Shown here piece by piece: positions 1 to 8,091 of a stretch of DNA of 29,164 bases. This stretch comes from JBPOJN01 sp052033505 (GTDB lineage: Bacteria > UBA10199 > JACPAL01 > GCA-016699445), in the NCBI GenBank assembly GCA_052033505.1, contig JBPOJN010000021.1, positions 1 to 29,164 of the forward strand. Reading direction: 5' to 3'. Below the pieces are notes generated by a model. It was not told where the DNA came from. It made no database searches and saw only the letters and a program-made list of their open reading frames with translations. Within the stretch, counting starts at the first letter, position 1, and each line of letters starts with the position of its first letter. The translations under genes and the position numbers were made by a program.

Positions 1-499
1 AAAAAGCCTGGTGAATGATGCGCTCGAGGTCGGCCACGTCTTTGACCAAGTAATTATGTTTCGTGCAGGGCCGCGTGATGCCGACGATATCGGCCTCCTG
101 GAACGCGTCGTTACCGATCAAATGCACGGGCACCTGGCCCGTGAAACAGACCATGGGCACCGAGTCCATCATCGCCGTCGCGAGCCCCGTGACCGTATTC
201 GTCGCTCCCGGTCCCGACGTGGCGAGCACGATACCAGGGCGTCCCGTCACGCGTGCGTAGCCGTCGGCCATGTGCGTGGCTCCCTGCTCGTGCCGCGCGA
301 GGATATGTTTAACCTTATCCTGCTTGTAGATTTCGTCGTAGACGTAGAGAAGCACGCCGCCGGGATAACCGAACATGCAGTCGACACCCAAATCTGCGAG
401 CGTCCTCAAGAAAATCTGGGCGCCGGTCATTTTCTCGCCCTTGGGAGCGACGGAAAAAGCAGCCGTACGCGGCTTATCAGTAATTATGGCCGAACTCAT
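1..499 (-). CDS. ilvB: Acetolactate synthase large subunit, N-terminal part (runs off left edge)
   Basis: Partial gene; only the first 166 codons lie in the window and the 3' end is beyond base 1. The product is the ThDP-dependent catalytic subunit of acetohydroxyacid synthase, the first shared step of branched-chain amino acid synthesis. The visible part is the ThDP-binding (PYR) domain: after a short variable N-terminus come MTGAQIFLRTLADLGVD, FGYPGGVLLYVYDE, then ARHEQGATHMADGYAR, which contains the ThDP-activating glutamate, then TSGPGATN and FTGQVP. These are standard for the AHAS family and argue against other ThDP enzymes such as pyruvate oxidase, although the C-terminal domain is not visible. 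The ATG at 499 is preceded by an AAGGTAAG Shine-Dalgarno-like stretch. A promoter candidate lies at 550-580, so it is probably transcribed separately from mscS upstream. Confidence 0.93.
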   Translation of the reverse strand, partial: MSSAIITDKPRTAAFSVAPKGEKMTGAQIFLRTLADLGVDCMFGYPGGVLLYVYDEIYKQDKVKHILARHEQGATHMADGYARVTGRPGIVLATSGPGATNTVTGLATAMMDSVPMVCFTGQVPVHLIGNDAFQEADIVGITRPCTKHNYLVKDVADLERIIHQAF

Positions 500-549
500 G
501 ACTTACCTTTTTAAATGTTCGAGTGAGGTTTTAAGGCTAACTCGTTGAA

Positions 550-580
550 ATTATGTCACGTTTGGCGCGTTTTTTGTCAA
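550..580 (-). promoter_or_regulatory. Candidate sigma-70 promoter for ilvB
   Basis: On the minus strand TTGACA (575-580) is followed by CATAAT (550-555). The hexamers are good, but the 19-bp spacer is longer than ideal. It lies in the 99-bp gap between mscS and ilvB and would give a leader of roughly 45 nt. No attenuator-like hairpin was seen in that leader. Confidence 0.45.
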
Positions 581-598
581 CTGGTTATTGGGGATTTC

Positions 599-1714
599 TT
601 AAGGATTTAGGGGTTCTGGGACTCTCCTTAAAGACTCCGGTGATTTCACTGTCCTCTGAAAAACAGTTTGCGTCGGAAACGGAATGCCGATGCCTTCGGC
701 TTGGTAGCGTTTATGAAGTTTTTTCATGAAGGCATTTCGCACCAGGTATTGGTTCGTATAATCGCGCGATTTCAGCAAAACGGAGAGCAGAATGGCCGAA
801 TCGCCGAAGGTTTTCCATTGAACCACGGATTCGAACGAAGGCACGGCTTCCGGCGTTTCCTTCAAGGTTTCTTGGGCGACTTGCAACGTGATCCGCTCCA
901 CGTGATCCAACTCGCTTCCGTAGTCGACACCGACGTTGACGGAAAAAATAAATTCCCGGTCCGGTAACGAATAATTGGTGACGGTCTCGGAAACGATCTT
1001 CGAATTGGGAATGATCGCGATGATGTTGGGAAGCATGCGAATCCTCACGCTACGCCAGCCGATGGATTCGACAAAACCTTCCGTGCCCGACTCCAATTTC
1101 ACAAAATCGCCGATACGAATCGGGCGGTCCGTCACAATAAACAATCCGGCGAAAAGACTCGCCAAAGTTTGTTGGAGGGCGAAGGCGACGGCGATACTGC
1201 CGACACCTAAAGACGCCACCAGAGGCGTGATGGAGATGCCCGCGGTCTGCAAAAAAACCATGAGAAAAATCGAGTAGACACCGACGGCAATGAGAGAGCG
1301 GACCAGCTTGGAATCCGTGCGGTGCACTTCGTCTTTCGTGAGGTAACGGCGATAGGCTTCGACCGATAACTTATGCACGAAAACAGCGATGGCGACCGCC
1401 GCCAAGAGTTCGGCCGCATGAGAGAAGTAGCGGCGGAATTCGCGAGAAATATTCAGCATCGGAGGGAGCAAACCGATGGTCCCGGACAGTAAAAAAATAA
1501 TGATCGTACTTTGGAAGGAATCCGCAACCAGCGACAACCAAGGCCGCGATCTTTTCTCCGAAAGCACCCGCAGGAAACGAAAAATCGCCCATTGCAACGC
1601 AAACAAAAAAACGACGTAAAATAGGAAAATTCCCAGTGCTTCCCACCAAGGAAGCAGGCGTAACCAACGGCGAAAAGGTTCAAAAACCTCGTCGAAAGGA
1701 TTTAATTCGTTCAT
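599..1714 (-). CDS. Small-conductance mechanosensitive channel family (MscS) protein
   Basis: 371-residue inner-membrane protein of the MscS family, which opens under membrane tension to release solutes. Four hydrophobic helices in the first half precede the pore-lining helix, rich in Gly and Ala (LGVGSIAVAFALQQTLAS), followed by the typical beta domain (RPIRIGDFVKLESGTEG, then VESIGWRSVRIRML, then IIPNSKIVSETVTNYS) and the C-terminal alpha/beta vestibule domain. The start is set at the ATG at 1714 because AGGAG lies 4 nt before it. An in-frame start at 1747 would overlap the preceding gene by 22 bp. It is the last gene of the long minus-strand run, 11 bp after the OppA-like gene, and may form part of an envelope-stress group with the lipoproteins upstream. 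Confidence 0.9.
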   Translation of the reverse strand: MNELNPFDEVFEPFRRWLRLLPWWEALGIFLFYVVFLFALQWAIFRFLRVLSEKRSRPWLSLVADSFQSTIIIFLLSGTIGLLPPMLNISREFRRYFSHAAELLAAVAIAVFVHKLSVEAYRRYLTKDEVHRTDSKLVRSLIAVGVYSIFLMVFLQTAGISITPLVASLGVGSIAVAFALQQTLASLFAGLFIVTDRPIRIGDFVKLESGTEGFVESIGWRSVRIRMLPNIIAIIPNSKIVSETVTNYSLPDREFIFSVNVGVDYGSELDHVERITLQVAQETLKETPEAVPSFESVVQWKTFGDSAILLSVLLKSRDYTNQYLVRNAFMKKLHKRYQAEGIGIPFPTQTVFQRTVKSPESLRRVPEPLNP

Positions 1715-1725
1715 AGGACTCCTAT

Positions 1726-3312
1726 TTATGGTTCCGAAACCTTCCACTCCAAGGGATCCATCCCGCCCGGATAGACTTGGACGTTTTGAAAGCGCTTGTG
1801 CAGGGCGACTAAGGCGGGCGTACTGAAAAGAAACGTGTAGGGCTGTTCTTCGTCCACGATCCTGTGGATTTCTTGATAAAGCTTCGCGCGCGCCTCCCGG
1901 TCGAATTGCACCCTACCCTCTTCGATCAACGTGTCCAAACGCGCATTCTTAAAACCCACGAAGTTCGAGCCCTTGTCGGCCTGCGACGAATGCCAGACTT
2001 GGTACGGGTCCTGGTCGAATCCGAAGACCCATGACAGCGTCACGGCGTCGAACTTCCTTTCGTCCAAGCTTTTCACGAACACGGCCCATTCGAGCTTTTG
2101 GATCTCCATCGCGATGCCGACGTGTTTCAGATCTTCCTTCAAAATCGTCGCGAGACGCTCGGCGAAACGGCGCCCCGAGGGGATCAAAAATTCGAAACGG
2201 AACGGGCGCCCGTCTTTATCGAGGAGACCGTCGCCGTCATGATCGGTCCAACCCGCTTCCAGCAATAATTTCTTCGCCTGCTCCGGATCATAAGGCAAAG
2301 GCGCGACGCTATGGTCATAGTCATTCGAATCGTAGTAAAAAGGCCCGGTCACGATGCGGCCGAGACCGTAATTCAATTTCTCCAATATCGCCTGCCGGTT
2401 CACGAGCTGCGTCATCGCGCGGCGCACGCGCCTGTCGGAGAAGAACGGGCTACGCAGGTTCCAGCCGATAAAACTGTAGCCCGGCGTGTAAAACTTATAC
2501 TTCTCGAAGTTTTTTTTGAAATTCTCCGAGTCCGTCTGGCGCACCCACTGGATCGGCCTCAACCCCGCATAGTCGAGTTCGCCTTTTTTGAGCAGCTGCA
2601 AAGCGACCGTGTCTTCGGCGACCACTTCCAAACTGAGCCGCTTGATGTCGGGCATTTTGCCGATAGCCGCCCCCCAGTAGCCTTCATTCCTTTCGAGGAC
2701 GATTTTCTTGCCTGTATCCCAGCGCACGAAACGATACGGGCCGTTGCCCACGGGTGCACGGTTCAGAGGGTGTTTATTGAAATCCTGCCCGTCGTCATAC
2801 AGATGCTTCGGAAGGATCGGAATTCCCCCGCAAAACTCCAAGGCCAAAAAGTACGGTTTTTTGTAAACGAACCGTACCGTCAGCTCGTCGACTTTTTCGA
2901 CCTTCTGAATGTCTTGATAATAAACGCGTAGGTGCGGCGCATCGACCGTCGGGTCCATGATTTTTTGAAAAGAATACAGGATATCATCGGCCGTGACGGG
3001 CTTACCGTCGTGCCAGCGGATGCCGGGCCGCAGAAAGAACGTGAACGTTTTCTTGTCGGGCGAAATCTCCCAGCGCTCCGCCATCTTCGGCTTCCACTCG
3101 AGCGTGACGTTGTCGCGCTCGATCAACGAGTCGTAGATCAACCCTTCGATCCGAGAGGCATAGGCGTCGGTGGAGGTAATGGGGTTCAAAATATCCGGTT
3201 CGGCGCCCAGGTGCCAGACGAGGGTTTGCGGGTCTTTGGAAGCAGTGACGCCACAGCCGATGACAAATGCAGCCAATAAGAAGCTTACCAAGATTTTAAG
3301 CTTAGTCTTCAA
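1726..3312 (-). CDS. OppA/DppA-type extracellular solute-binding lipoprotein (SBP family 5)
   Basis: 528-residue binding protein of the peptide/nickel/oligopeptide ABC transporter family. The N-terminus is a lipoprotein signal with lipobox VIGC (Cys20), so the mature protein should be membrane-anchored in the periplasm. Family hallmarks are WHLGAEPDILNPITS near the N-terminus, LVWHLG..IYDSLIERD, FFLRPGIRWHDGKPVTADD, and a C-terminal IHRIVDEEQPYTFLF. Translation starts at TTG (3312), supported by AAGGAGG 9 nt upstream; the gene overlaps the preceding lipoprotein gene by 11 bp. No permease or ATPase genes are adjacent, so it is an orphan binding protein here and its ligand cannot be deduced. 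Peptides are the default guess for the family. Confidence 0.9.
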   Translation of the reverse strand: MKTKLKILVSFLLAAFVIGCGVTASKDPQTLVWHLGAEPDILNPITSTDAYASRIEGLIYDSLIERDNVTLEWKPKMAERWEISPDKKTFTFFLRPGIRWHDGKPVTADDILYSFQKIMDPTVDAPHLRVYYQDIQKVEKVDELTVRFVYKKPYFLALEFCGGIPILPKHLYDDGQDFNKHPLNRAPVGNGPYRFVRWDTGKKIVLERNEGYWGAAIGKMPDIKRLSLEVVAEDTVALQLLKKGELDYAGLRPIQWVRQTDSENFKKNFEKYKFYTPGYSFIGWNLRSPFFSDRRVRRAMTQLVNRQAILEKLNYGLGRIVTGPFYYDSNDYDHSVAPLPYDPEQAKKLLLEAGWTDHDGDGLLDKDGRPFRFEFLIPSGRRFAERLATILKEDLKHVGIAMEIQKLEWAVFVKSLDERKFDAVTLSWVFGFDQDPYQVWHSSQADKGSNFVGFKNARLDTLIEEGRVQFDREARAKLYQEIHRIVDEEQPYTFLFSTPALVALHKRFQNVQVYPGGMDPLEWKVSEP

Positions 3313-4051
3313 GAGGACGCGCCTCCTTGGGGATGGGCAATTCGAAAAGTTTTTTCGATATTTTCGGGTTCAACTCCACGTCTTGATACCGGACGTCGAT
3401 GCGCGAATCCGGAAACCGCGCCTGGATGCGTCCCGGCAGTGCGACGCTGTCGCGTTCCAAAAACTCCGAATAGGTCACTTCGTATTTCTTTTCTTTGTCA
3501 ACATAGCGCAGCGGCACCCAGCTCCCGCCCTCTTCCTTCACCACGAGTTCGGAACCCGGAGAACGTAGGAACCAATCGCCTTTCCGGCGCGAGACCGTCC
3601 ATGCGCCGTCCGGCGGAATCACCCCGGTCAAAAGGTCGATCAAAGACCGAACGTCGAGTGGCAGCCTCAAAAAATGTTCCAGATTTTCGGGGGATGCGCG
3701 CCCACGGTAGTAAAGGTTTTTAAGCGGCCAAAGGAGAGTCAACGAATCCCCGTCGATCAAGACGCGTGACTGTGGGACCCCGATATCGGTCAGAGCCTCG
3801 ATACGGACTTTCGCGGGATGCGCCAACGCGAAGACCGAGTCGCCTTTCACGCTGAAAATCCCGGCGCTCACGCGGACCGTGGCCAACCCCTTGATCCCAG
3901 CGATACGTGCTTCCCTCCGCCCCAAGGCCACGGATACTTGCTCGCGCACGCGCGCGGCTTCCAAAGGCGAAACGTCACGCGAGTGCGGCATGCCGGCGCA
4001 GCCGCAGAAAAGAAGCATCAGTGAGAAAAGGCATTTAATTCTGACGTTCAT
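3302..4051 (-). CDS. LolB/DUF4292-like outer-membrane lipoprotein
   Basis: 249-residue predicted lipoprotein. A short basic and hydrophobic signal ends in LFCGC (Cys18), an imperfect lipobox. The mature part has the pattern of the LolB/LolA-like open-barrel fold: AGIKGLATVRVS near the N-terminus, then FALAHPAKVRIEALTDIG, then VLIDGDSLTLLWPLKNLYY, and a C-terminal half of alternating beta strands (VPLRYVDKEKKYEVTYSEF). DUF4292 and LolB proteins handle lipoproteins or are themselves outer-membrane components. The assignment rests on fold-level pattern rather than on diagnostic residues. It overlaps the TPR gene upstream by 4 bp (ATGA), and a TPR lipoprotein is a frequent partner of such genes in deltaproteobacteria-like genomes. 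Exact function is unknown. Confidence 0.68.
   Translation of the reverse strand: MNVRIKCLFSLMLLFCGCAGMPHSRDVSPLEAARVREQVSVALGRREARIAGIKGLATVRVSAGIFSVKGDSVFALAHPAKVRIEALTDIGVPQSRVLIDGDSLTLLWPLKNLYYRGRASPENLEHFLRLPLDVRSLIDLLTGVIPPDGAWTVSRRKGDWFLRSPGSELVVKEEGGSWVPLRYVDKEKKYEVTYSEFLERDSVALPGRIQARFPDSRIDVRYQDVELNPKISKKLFELPIPKEARPLED
3322..3328 (-). promoter_or_regulatory. Strong Shine-Dalgarno deciding the TTG start of the OppA-like gene
   Basis: Minus-strand AAGGAGG lies inside the end of the upstream lipoprotein gene, 9 nt before the TTG at 3312. No ATG lies at a comparable distance, so the rare start codon with an 11-bp gene overlap is credible. Confidence 0.7.
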
Positions 4052-5700
4052 GGCGAACCTTTCATGAGACTTTTTATTTTTTCGCCCAACCGCTCGACGT
4101 CCTTGAGTAAGGTCTCGGCGGCCGCGGGAGTTTGCTGGAGTCGCACGAAGGCCTCGCGGTAATAGCGCAAGGCTTGAGTACGATCCCCTTTTTTCATCAA
4201 GAGGTCACCCATGTGTTCTAAGATCGCCGGGTCCTGAGGGGTCTGCAGAAGCGCGCGCCGGATATATTCTTCGGCCGCCGCGACGTCGCCTTTCTTGAAA
4301 TAAATCCATCCCACGCTGTCGGTCACGTAACCGTCGTTCGGCTTCAAAATCAACGCCCGCTTCGTCAGCTCCAAGGCTTCGTCTAAATTCCCGCCGCGCT
4401 CCGCGAGGGAGTAGCCCAGATAATTCAAGGCGTTCGCGTTTTTTGGATTGGACTTGATCGCTTCGCGCATGGTTTTAACCATGTCGTCGAAACGGTCCAG
4501 CCGGTCATAAGTCTCACCCAAAAGATAATACAGGCCGTCCTTTTCGGGGCTTTTTTGGACGCCTTTTTTCAGCAGGGCGACCATCTCTTCGTAGCGTTTC
4601 TTATTTTTGAGGATTTCCGCCAGATACTCATAGAGAGCGGCCACTTGCGGTTTCTGCGCGATGGCTTCTTCGAGGATACGGATCGCCTCGTCGGCGCGGC
4701 CGGCCCGGACTTTCAGATAGGCCAAGTGCAGGCGGCCGTCTTTGTAAAAATTAGAACTTATGCTTATCTTGGAAAACTCGGCTTCGGCCTCCGCATCGCG
4801 CTTCAGGTTTTCGTAGATGACACCCAGGTAATAAATCACGCGGTCCTGGTCGGGATGAAGCTCAGCTAATTCGCGGAATTTCGAGATCGCTTTGTCGTAT
4901 TGCTTTTGCTCGTAGTAAATCAGAGCGATCTTGAGTTTGACCGCGATATCTTGAGACAAATCTTCCGATTTATTTTGCGAGGCCAGGCTTTCCATCCTCT
5001 CGAGGATTTCCAGGGCCTTTTGTTCTTCGTGACGCAATAACGCCAACTGCGCGAGCGAAGTCAGGGCTGTGCCGTGGTTGGGATCGATTTCGAGCACGCG
5101 TTCATAGGCGTTCGCCGCACCCACCGAATCCTTGAACACGTTTTGCAGCAAGGACGCCTGATAGAGGATCGGAGAGACATTCTCAGGCTCCCGACGCTCC
5201 CAATCTTTGGCGACGTTCAAGGCGGATTGATAATGCTTCCGGACCACGTTCGCTTCGATCAACAAAACGCTGACGTCGTCCGTGTCGTGTCCTAAGCGGG
5301 CTTTCAGCGCAAGAGCTTGGGAATATTGGCGAATGGCCTCCGGGAGCCGGTTTAAGCTTTGGTAGATTTTTCCCGAGAGTGCCCAGGCCTCCGCGTCCGA
5401 AGGATCGAACTCCAGCGACTTGCCGATGTCTTCTTGGGCCTTTTCGATATTTCCCGAAGCGGCATTCAAAAACGCCCTCTTATACCAAAGACGCGCTTGC
5501 ATGGGGTCGATCAGGATCGCCTGATCGATCTTCTCCAGGGCCGCAGTCAAGTCGCCCCGTCTCAAATCCGCCTCGGAAGCGAGATAATAATACGAAGCGC
5601 CCTTTTCTTTCGGGGCTAAAGAGATCCGCGGTTCCGTCCTTCTTCCGGCACACCCGGACGTCAGAAAAATCAGGCAGAAGAGGGTCCAAAATTTTTTCAT
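4048..5700 (-). CDS. TPR-repeat lipoprotein
   Basis: 550-residue protein with an N-terminal lipoprotein-type signal (LTSGC, Cys17) followed by about 13 tetratricopeptide repeats filling almost the whole chain. Clear units include WALSGKIYQSLNRLPEAIRQY, YYLGVIYENLKRDAEAEAEF and the conserved pair NALNYLGYSLAERGGNLDEA / DGYVTDSVGWIYFKKGD. That pair is characteristic of a TPR family common in proteobacteria. TPR arrays act as protein-binding scaffolds, and the signal places this one in the periplasm or at the outer membrane. It starts 3 bp after tlyA and overlaps the LolB-like gene by 4 bp, which suggests coupled synthesis and a shared role at the envelope. The partner protein cannot be deduced. 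Confidence 0.88.
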   Translation of the reverse strand: MKKFWTLFCLIFLTSGCAGRRTEPRISLAPKEKGASYYYLASEADLRRGDLTAALEKIDQAILIDPMQARLWYKRAFLNAASGNIEKAQEDIGKSLEFDPSDAEAWALSGKIYQSLNRLPEAIRQYSQALALKARLGHDTDDVSVLLIEANVVRKHYQSALNVAKDWERREPENVSPILYQASLLQNVFKDSVGAANAYERVLEIDPNHGTALTSLAQLALLRHEEQKALEILERMESLASQNKSEDLSQDIAVKLKIALIYYEQKQYDKAISKFRELAELHPDQDRVIYYLGVIYENLKRDAEAEAEFSKISISSNFYKDGRLHLAYLKVRAGRADEAIRILEEAIAQKPQVAALYEYLAEILKNKKRYEEMVALLKKGVQKSPEKDGLYYLLGETYDRLDRFDDMVKTMREAIKSNPKNANALNYLGYSLAERGGNLDEALELTKRALILKPNDGYVTDSVGWIYFKKGDVAAAEEYIRRALLQTPQDPAILEHMGDLLMKKGDRTQALRYYREAFVRLQQTPAAAETLLKDVERLGEKIKSLMKGSP

Positions 5701-5703
5701 GTC

Positions 5704-6450
5704 TTAGGCATTCGTGTCACAGTTCTTGGGCTTTCGCAAATAGAGCAGATATTCGTGATTGCCCTTCGGGCCTTTGATCGGGGAGTCCAAACCACCCAAG
5801 ACCTCGAGTTTTAGGCTTAGGGCGACGTCTTCGATTTTTTTCACGGCCTTCCGACGTAAGTCTTCCGAGGTCACGACGCCTTTTTTAACCTCCTTAGGCG
5901 AAAGCTCAAACTGGGGCTTGACCAGACAGAGGATATCGGACTCCGGCGCGAGGACTTTGACGATGTTGGGAAGGATCAACGACAACGAAATGAACGAAAC
6001 GTCCGCCACGGCCAAGGTCACGGGTTCGGGTATTTCCCGGGCGTCGAAATGACGGAAATTGGTTTCTTCGAGGCAAACCACACGTGCGTCGTTCCTGAGT
6101 TTCGGATGCAGTTGCCCATGTCCCACATCGATCGCATAGACCTTGGCCGCTCCGCGCTGCAGGAGACAGTCGGTGAACCCTCCGGTCGACGCGCCGACGT
6201 CGAGACAAGTTTTCCCTAAGACCGGAACTTTGAAATGTTCCAACGCCCCTTGAAGCTTCAAACCGCCGCGGCTGACGAACGGCAGTTTTTCTTTGACCGT
6301 GAGAGAAACGCCGCTGGGGAGATTATCGCCGGATTTTTCGACGCGTTTTTCGTCGACAAATACCACCCCTGCCATGATCAGCGCCTGGGCTTCGCTACGT
6401 GTGGCGGCCAGGCCTTGGGCGACCAATAAAAGATCGGCGCGGGTTTTCAT
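5704..6450 (-). CDS. tlyA: TlyA family rRNA 2'-O-methyltransferase
   Basis: 248 residues: an N-terminal S4 RNA-binding domain (RADLLLVAQGLAATRSEAQA, then AGVVFVDEKRVEKSG) and an FtsJ/RrmJ-type Rossmann methyltransferase domain with the SAM motif CLDVGASTGGFTDCLLQRG, then YAIDVGHGQL, VADVSFISLSLILP and LVKPQFEL. Known TlyA enzymes methylate ribose at C1409 of 16S and/or C1920 of 23S rRNA; some homologues are called haemolysins. The ATG at 6450 lies one base after the stop of the RuBisCO-like gene. An upstream extension to 6561 would read through that gene in another frame and lacks family similarity. tlyA following xseA-xseB-ispA is a common arrangement, normally with dxs between ispA and tlyA. 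Confidence 0.92.
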   Translation of the reverse strand: MKTRADLLLVAQGLAATRSEAQALIMAGVVFVDEKRVEKSGDNLPSGVSLTVKEKLPFVSRGGLKLQGALEHFKVPVLGKTCLDVGASTGGFTDCLLQRGAAKVYAIDVGHGQLHPKLRNDARVVCLEETNFRHFDAREIPEPVTLAVADVSFISLSLILPNIVKVLAPESDILCLVKPQFELSPKEVKKGVVTSEDLRRKAVKKIEDVALSLKLEVLGGLDSPIKGPKGNHEYLLYLRKPKNCDTNA

Positions 6451-6451
6451 T

Positions 6452-7657
6452 TTAGGAGTCGGGGGAAAGCGAAGAGCGTGGGCGGAGGCGGTCCCAGGCT
6501 TCGTGGAGGGACCGGGCGCCGGCAGCCGCGCCTTCGGGATGGCCGTAAACCCCGCGGCCACAGATGAAGCCGAAATCCGTATGTCCGATTTTTTGAAACA
6601 CTCCCGGTAACGTCTCGGCGCTGTCGCTACCTCCGGGCACGGGCAAAGAAGACTTCAAACCGCCCCAAGGCTCGAGGCAGGCTTTGATGTTTTGCAGGAC
6701 TTCCTCGTCGGAGGTGCTCATGCGTTCACCGAAACCCGGCAGCACGATCAGGTCGCCGCCGGCCAAGCGTTGCAGTTTCGTCTGCACCAACGAACTGATG
6801 CCGTAGTTGGGCAGGCGCGAAAGCACGGCCATGCCGGTGAAGTGGCTTAGGACCGGGACTTTGGAAATGCGGGCCAACGCGCGCACCGCTGAAAATCCGG
6901 TCATGATGGCGTTGATCATGACCATGTTGACGCCTTCGGAGACGACGTCGTCGTGGTTTTTCCAGATTTGGTCGACTTCGTCGGTGATGTTCGAAACGAA
7001 TATTTTCTTCTGTCCCGTTTCTTTTTCGGCTTTTCTCAAGGCTTCCGCGCACAGCCGGGCGCGCTCTTTCAAGGGCGACCAATCCGTCTCGGCCAACATC
7101 TCGTCGTCCTTGGCGATGTCGAGACCGCCCAGCCAACTCTGGTACGCGAGTTCGGCGAAATCCCGCGGCGCGAGTCCGATGTTCGGTTTCACGACGCCCA
7201 GGAAAATCGGACGGTCGAAGACGTTCAAGATTTTCCGGATCCCGTCGCTTCCGAAACGTGGGCCTTCGAAGCTATTCAGGAAACTTTTGGGCAGGTGAAA
7301 ATCGGTCCATTTGATGATCGAAATACCGGGACAGTAAAAAGGGCCCTCCCCCGCCGCCGCTGAAAGCAGATTCGGAATGCGCGGACCGAAATTCCGATGC
7401 GGATGCGCGACGGTGATGCGGTAGGTACGATGCTTGATTTTTTCGAGCAAAACCGCTTTCGCCCCGTGCCGTGGCCTGAAATCCTCGTCGACGCCGGGCC
7501 GTTTCCATTGCGCCGTGCTTTGCTCACAGCAGAGATTCGCGGCTGCCACTCGGGGATCGATGTCGGTTTCGAAGACGTAGTCGAAAAACACGTAGTCTTC
7601 CGGTGTTAATTCCGAACGTTCGGCGAAAAATCCAGGTATGTCTCTGGGTTCCAACAT
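6452..7657 (-). CDS. RuBisCO-like protein (form IV, resembling the IV-Photo clade)
   Basis: 401-residue member of the RuBisCO large-subunit superfamily. By alignment from memory, it keeps the catalytic lysine (Lys157 in VVKPNIGL, equivalent to plant Lys175) and the carbamylated lysine with its metal ligands (Lys183, Asp185, Glu186 in GGLDIAKDDE), plus Glu45 and Asn96 in the N-terminal domain. It has lost others: Asn159 replaces Lys177, the RAMH segment is SHFTGM, loop 6 is LPGFGERM with no catalytic lysine, and Pro341 replaces the RuBP-phosphate-binding serine. Bona fide carboxylase activity is therefore very unlikely; an enolase- or isomerase-type reaction on a sugar phosphate is more plausible. 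The sequences GGLDIAKDDEMLAETDWS, KLQRLAG, LPVPGGSDSA and GRGVYGHP recall the form IV proteins of green sulfur bacteria. It lies 7 bp after yjbQ and 1 bp before tlyA. Confidence 0.9.
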   Translation of the reverse strand: MLEPRDIPGFFAERSELTPEDYVFFDYVFETDIDPRVAAANLCCEQSTAQWKRPGVDEDFRPRHGAKAVLLEKIKHRTYRITVAHPHRNFGPRIPNLLSAAAGEGPFYCPGISIIKWTDFHLPKSFLNSFEGPRFGSDGIRKILNVFDRPIFLGVVKPNIGLAPRDFAELAYQSWLGGLDIAKDDEMLAETDWSPLKERARLCAEALRKAEKETGQKKIFVSNITDEVDQIWKNHDDVVSEGVNMVMINAIMTGFSAVRALARISKVPVLSHFTGMAVLSRLPNYGISSLVQTKLQRLAGGDLIVLPGFGERMSTSDEEVLQNIKACLEPWGGLKSSLPVPGGSDSAETLPGVFQKIGHTDFGFICGRGVYGHPEGAAAGARSLHEAWDRLRPRSSLSPDS

Positions 7658-7664
7658 GAAATTT

Positions 7665-8090
7665 TCAGGCTCCTACGAACGTCACGCGGATCTCGCGCTT
7701 CGGCCTCGGACCGTCGAGCTCCACCGCGAAGAGGGACTGCCATGTGCCCAACTCCAGCCTTCCTTCGTGCACCACCAAAGTCACCTGGCTGGGAATTACC
7801 AAGCCTAAGAGATGGCTGTGCGCGTTCGGCCGCCCGTCGACTGCGATCGCGTCGTGGCGGTAACCGTCTCCCGGAGGGGCGAGTTTTTTCAGAAATTCGC
7901 GGATGTCCTGCTCGAGGGCCTCGCATTTTTCGTTGATCACGATGCCCATTGTCGTGTGCAGACTCGCGACGACGACGAGGCCGGAAACGCGACCTAACGT
8001 CTCGACGAATTCTTTCACGTCCTCCGTCACGTCAATAACCTGGGTCGCCTCGTGCGTCGCGATCGCGATTCTTTTTTGAACAAAAGCCAT
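7665..8090 (-). CDS. yjbQ: YjbQ/UPF0047 family protein (secondary thiamine-phosphate synthase type)
   Basis: 141-residue protein of the UPF0047 (YjbQ) family, which forms small trimeric enzymes with a metal-binding histidine cluster. Family motifs are VVVASLHTTMGIVINEKCE near the middle and, in the C-terminal half, NAHSHLLGLVIPSQV, LELGTWQSLFAVELDGPRPK and REIRVTF. Some homologues complement thiamine-phosphate synthase defects through a weak side activity; the true physiological reaction is unsettled. Its length is typical. It begins one base after the ispA stop codon and is followed within 7 bp by the RuBisCO-like gene, so the three are likely co-translated. Confidence 0.9.
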   Translation of the reverse strand: MAFVQKRIAIATHEATQVIDVTEDVKEFVETLGRVSGLVVVASLHTTMGIVINEKCEALEQDIREFLKKLAPPGDGYRHDAIAVDGRPNAHSHLLGLVIPSQVTLVVHEGRLELGTWQSLFAVELDGPRPKREIRVTFVGA

Positions 8091-8091
8091 C

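Noticed and set aside
11..514. Plus-strand open frames over the left edge
   Set aside because: They are antisense to a clear acetolactate synthase N-terminus on the minus strand and have no recognisable domains.
6452..7657. Functional carboxylating RuBisCO
   Set aside because: Several residues needed for RuBP binding and carboxylation are replaced, and no phosphoribulokinase or small subunit lies nearby.
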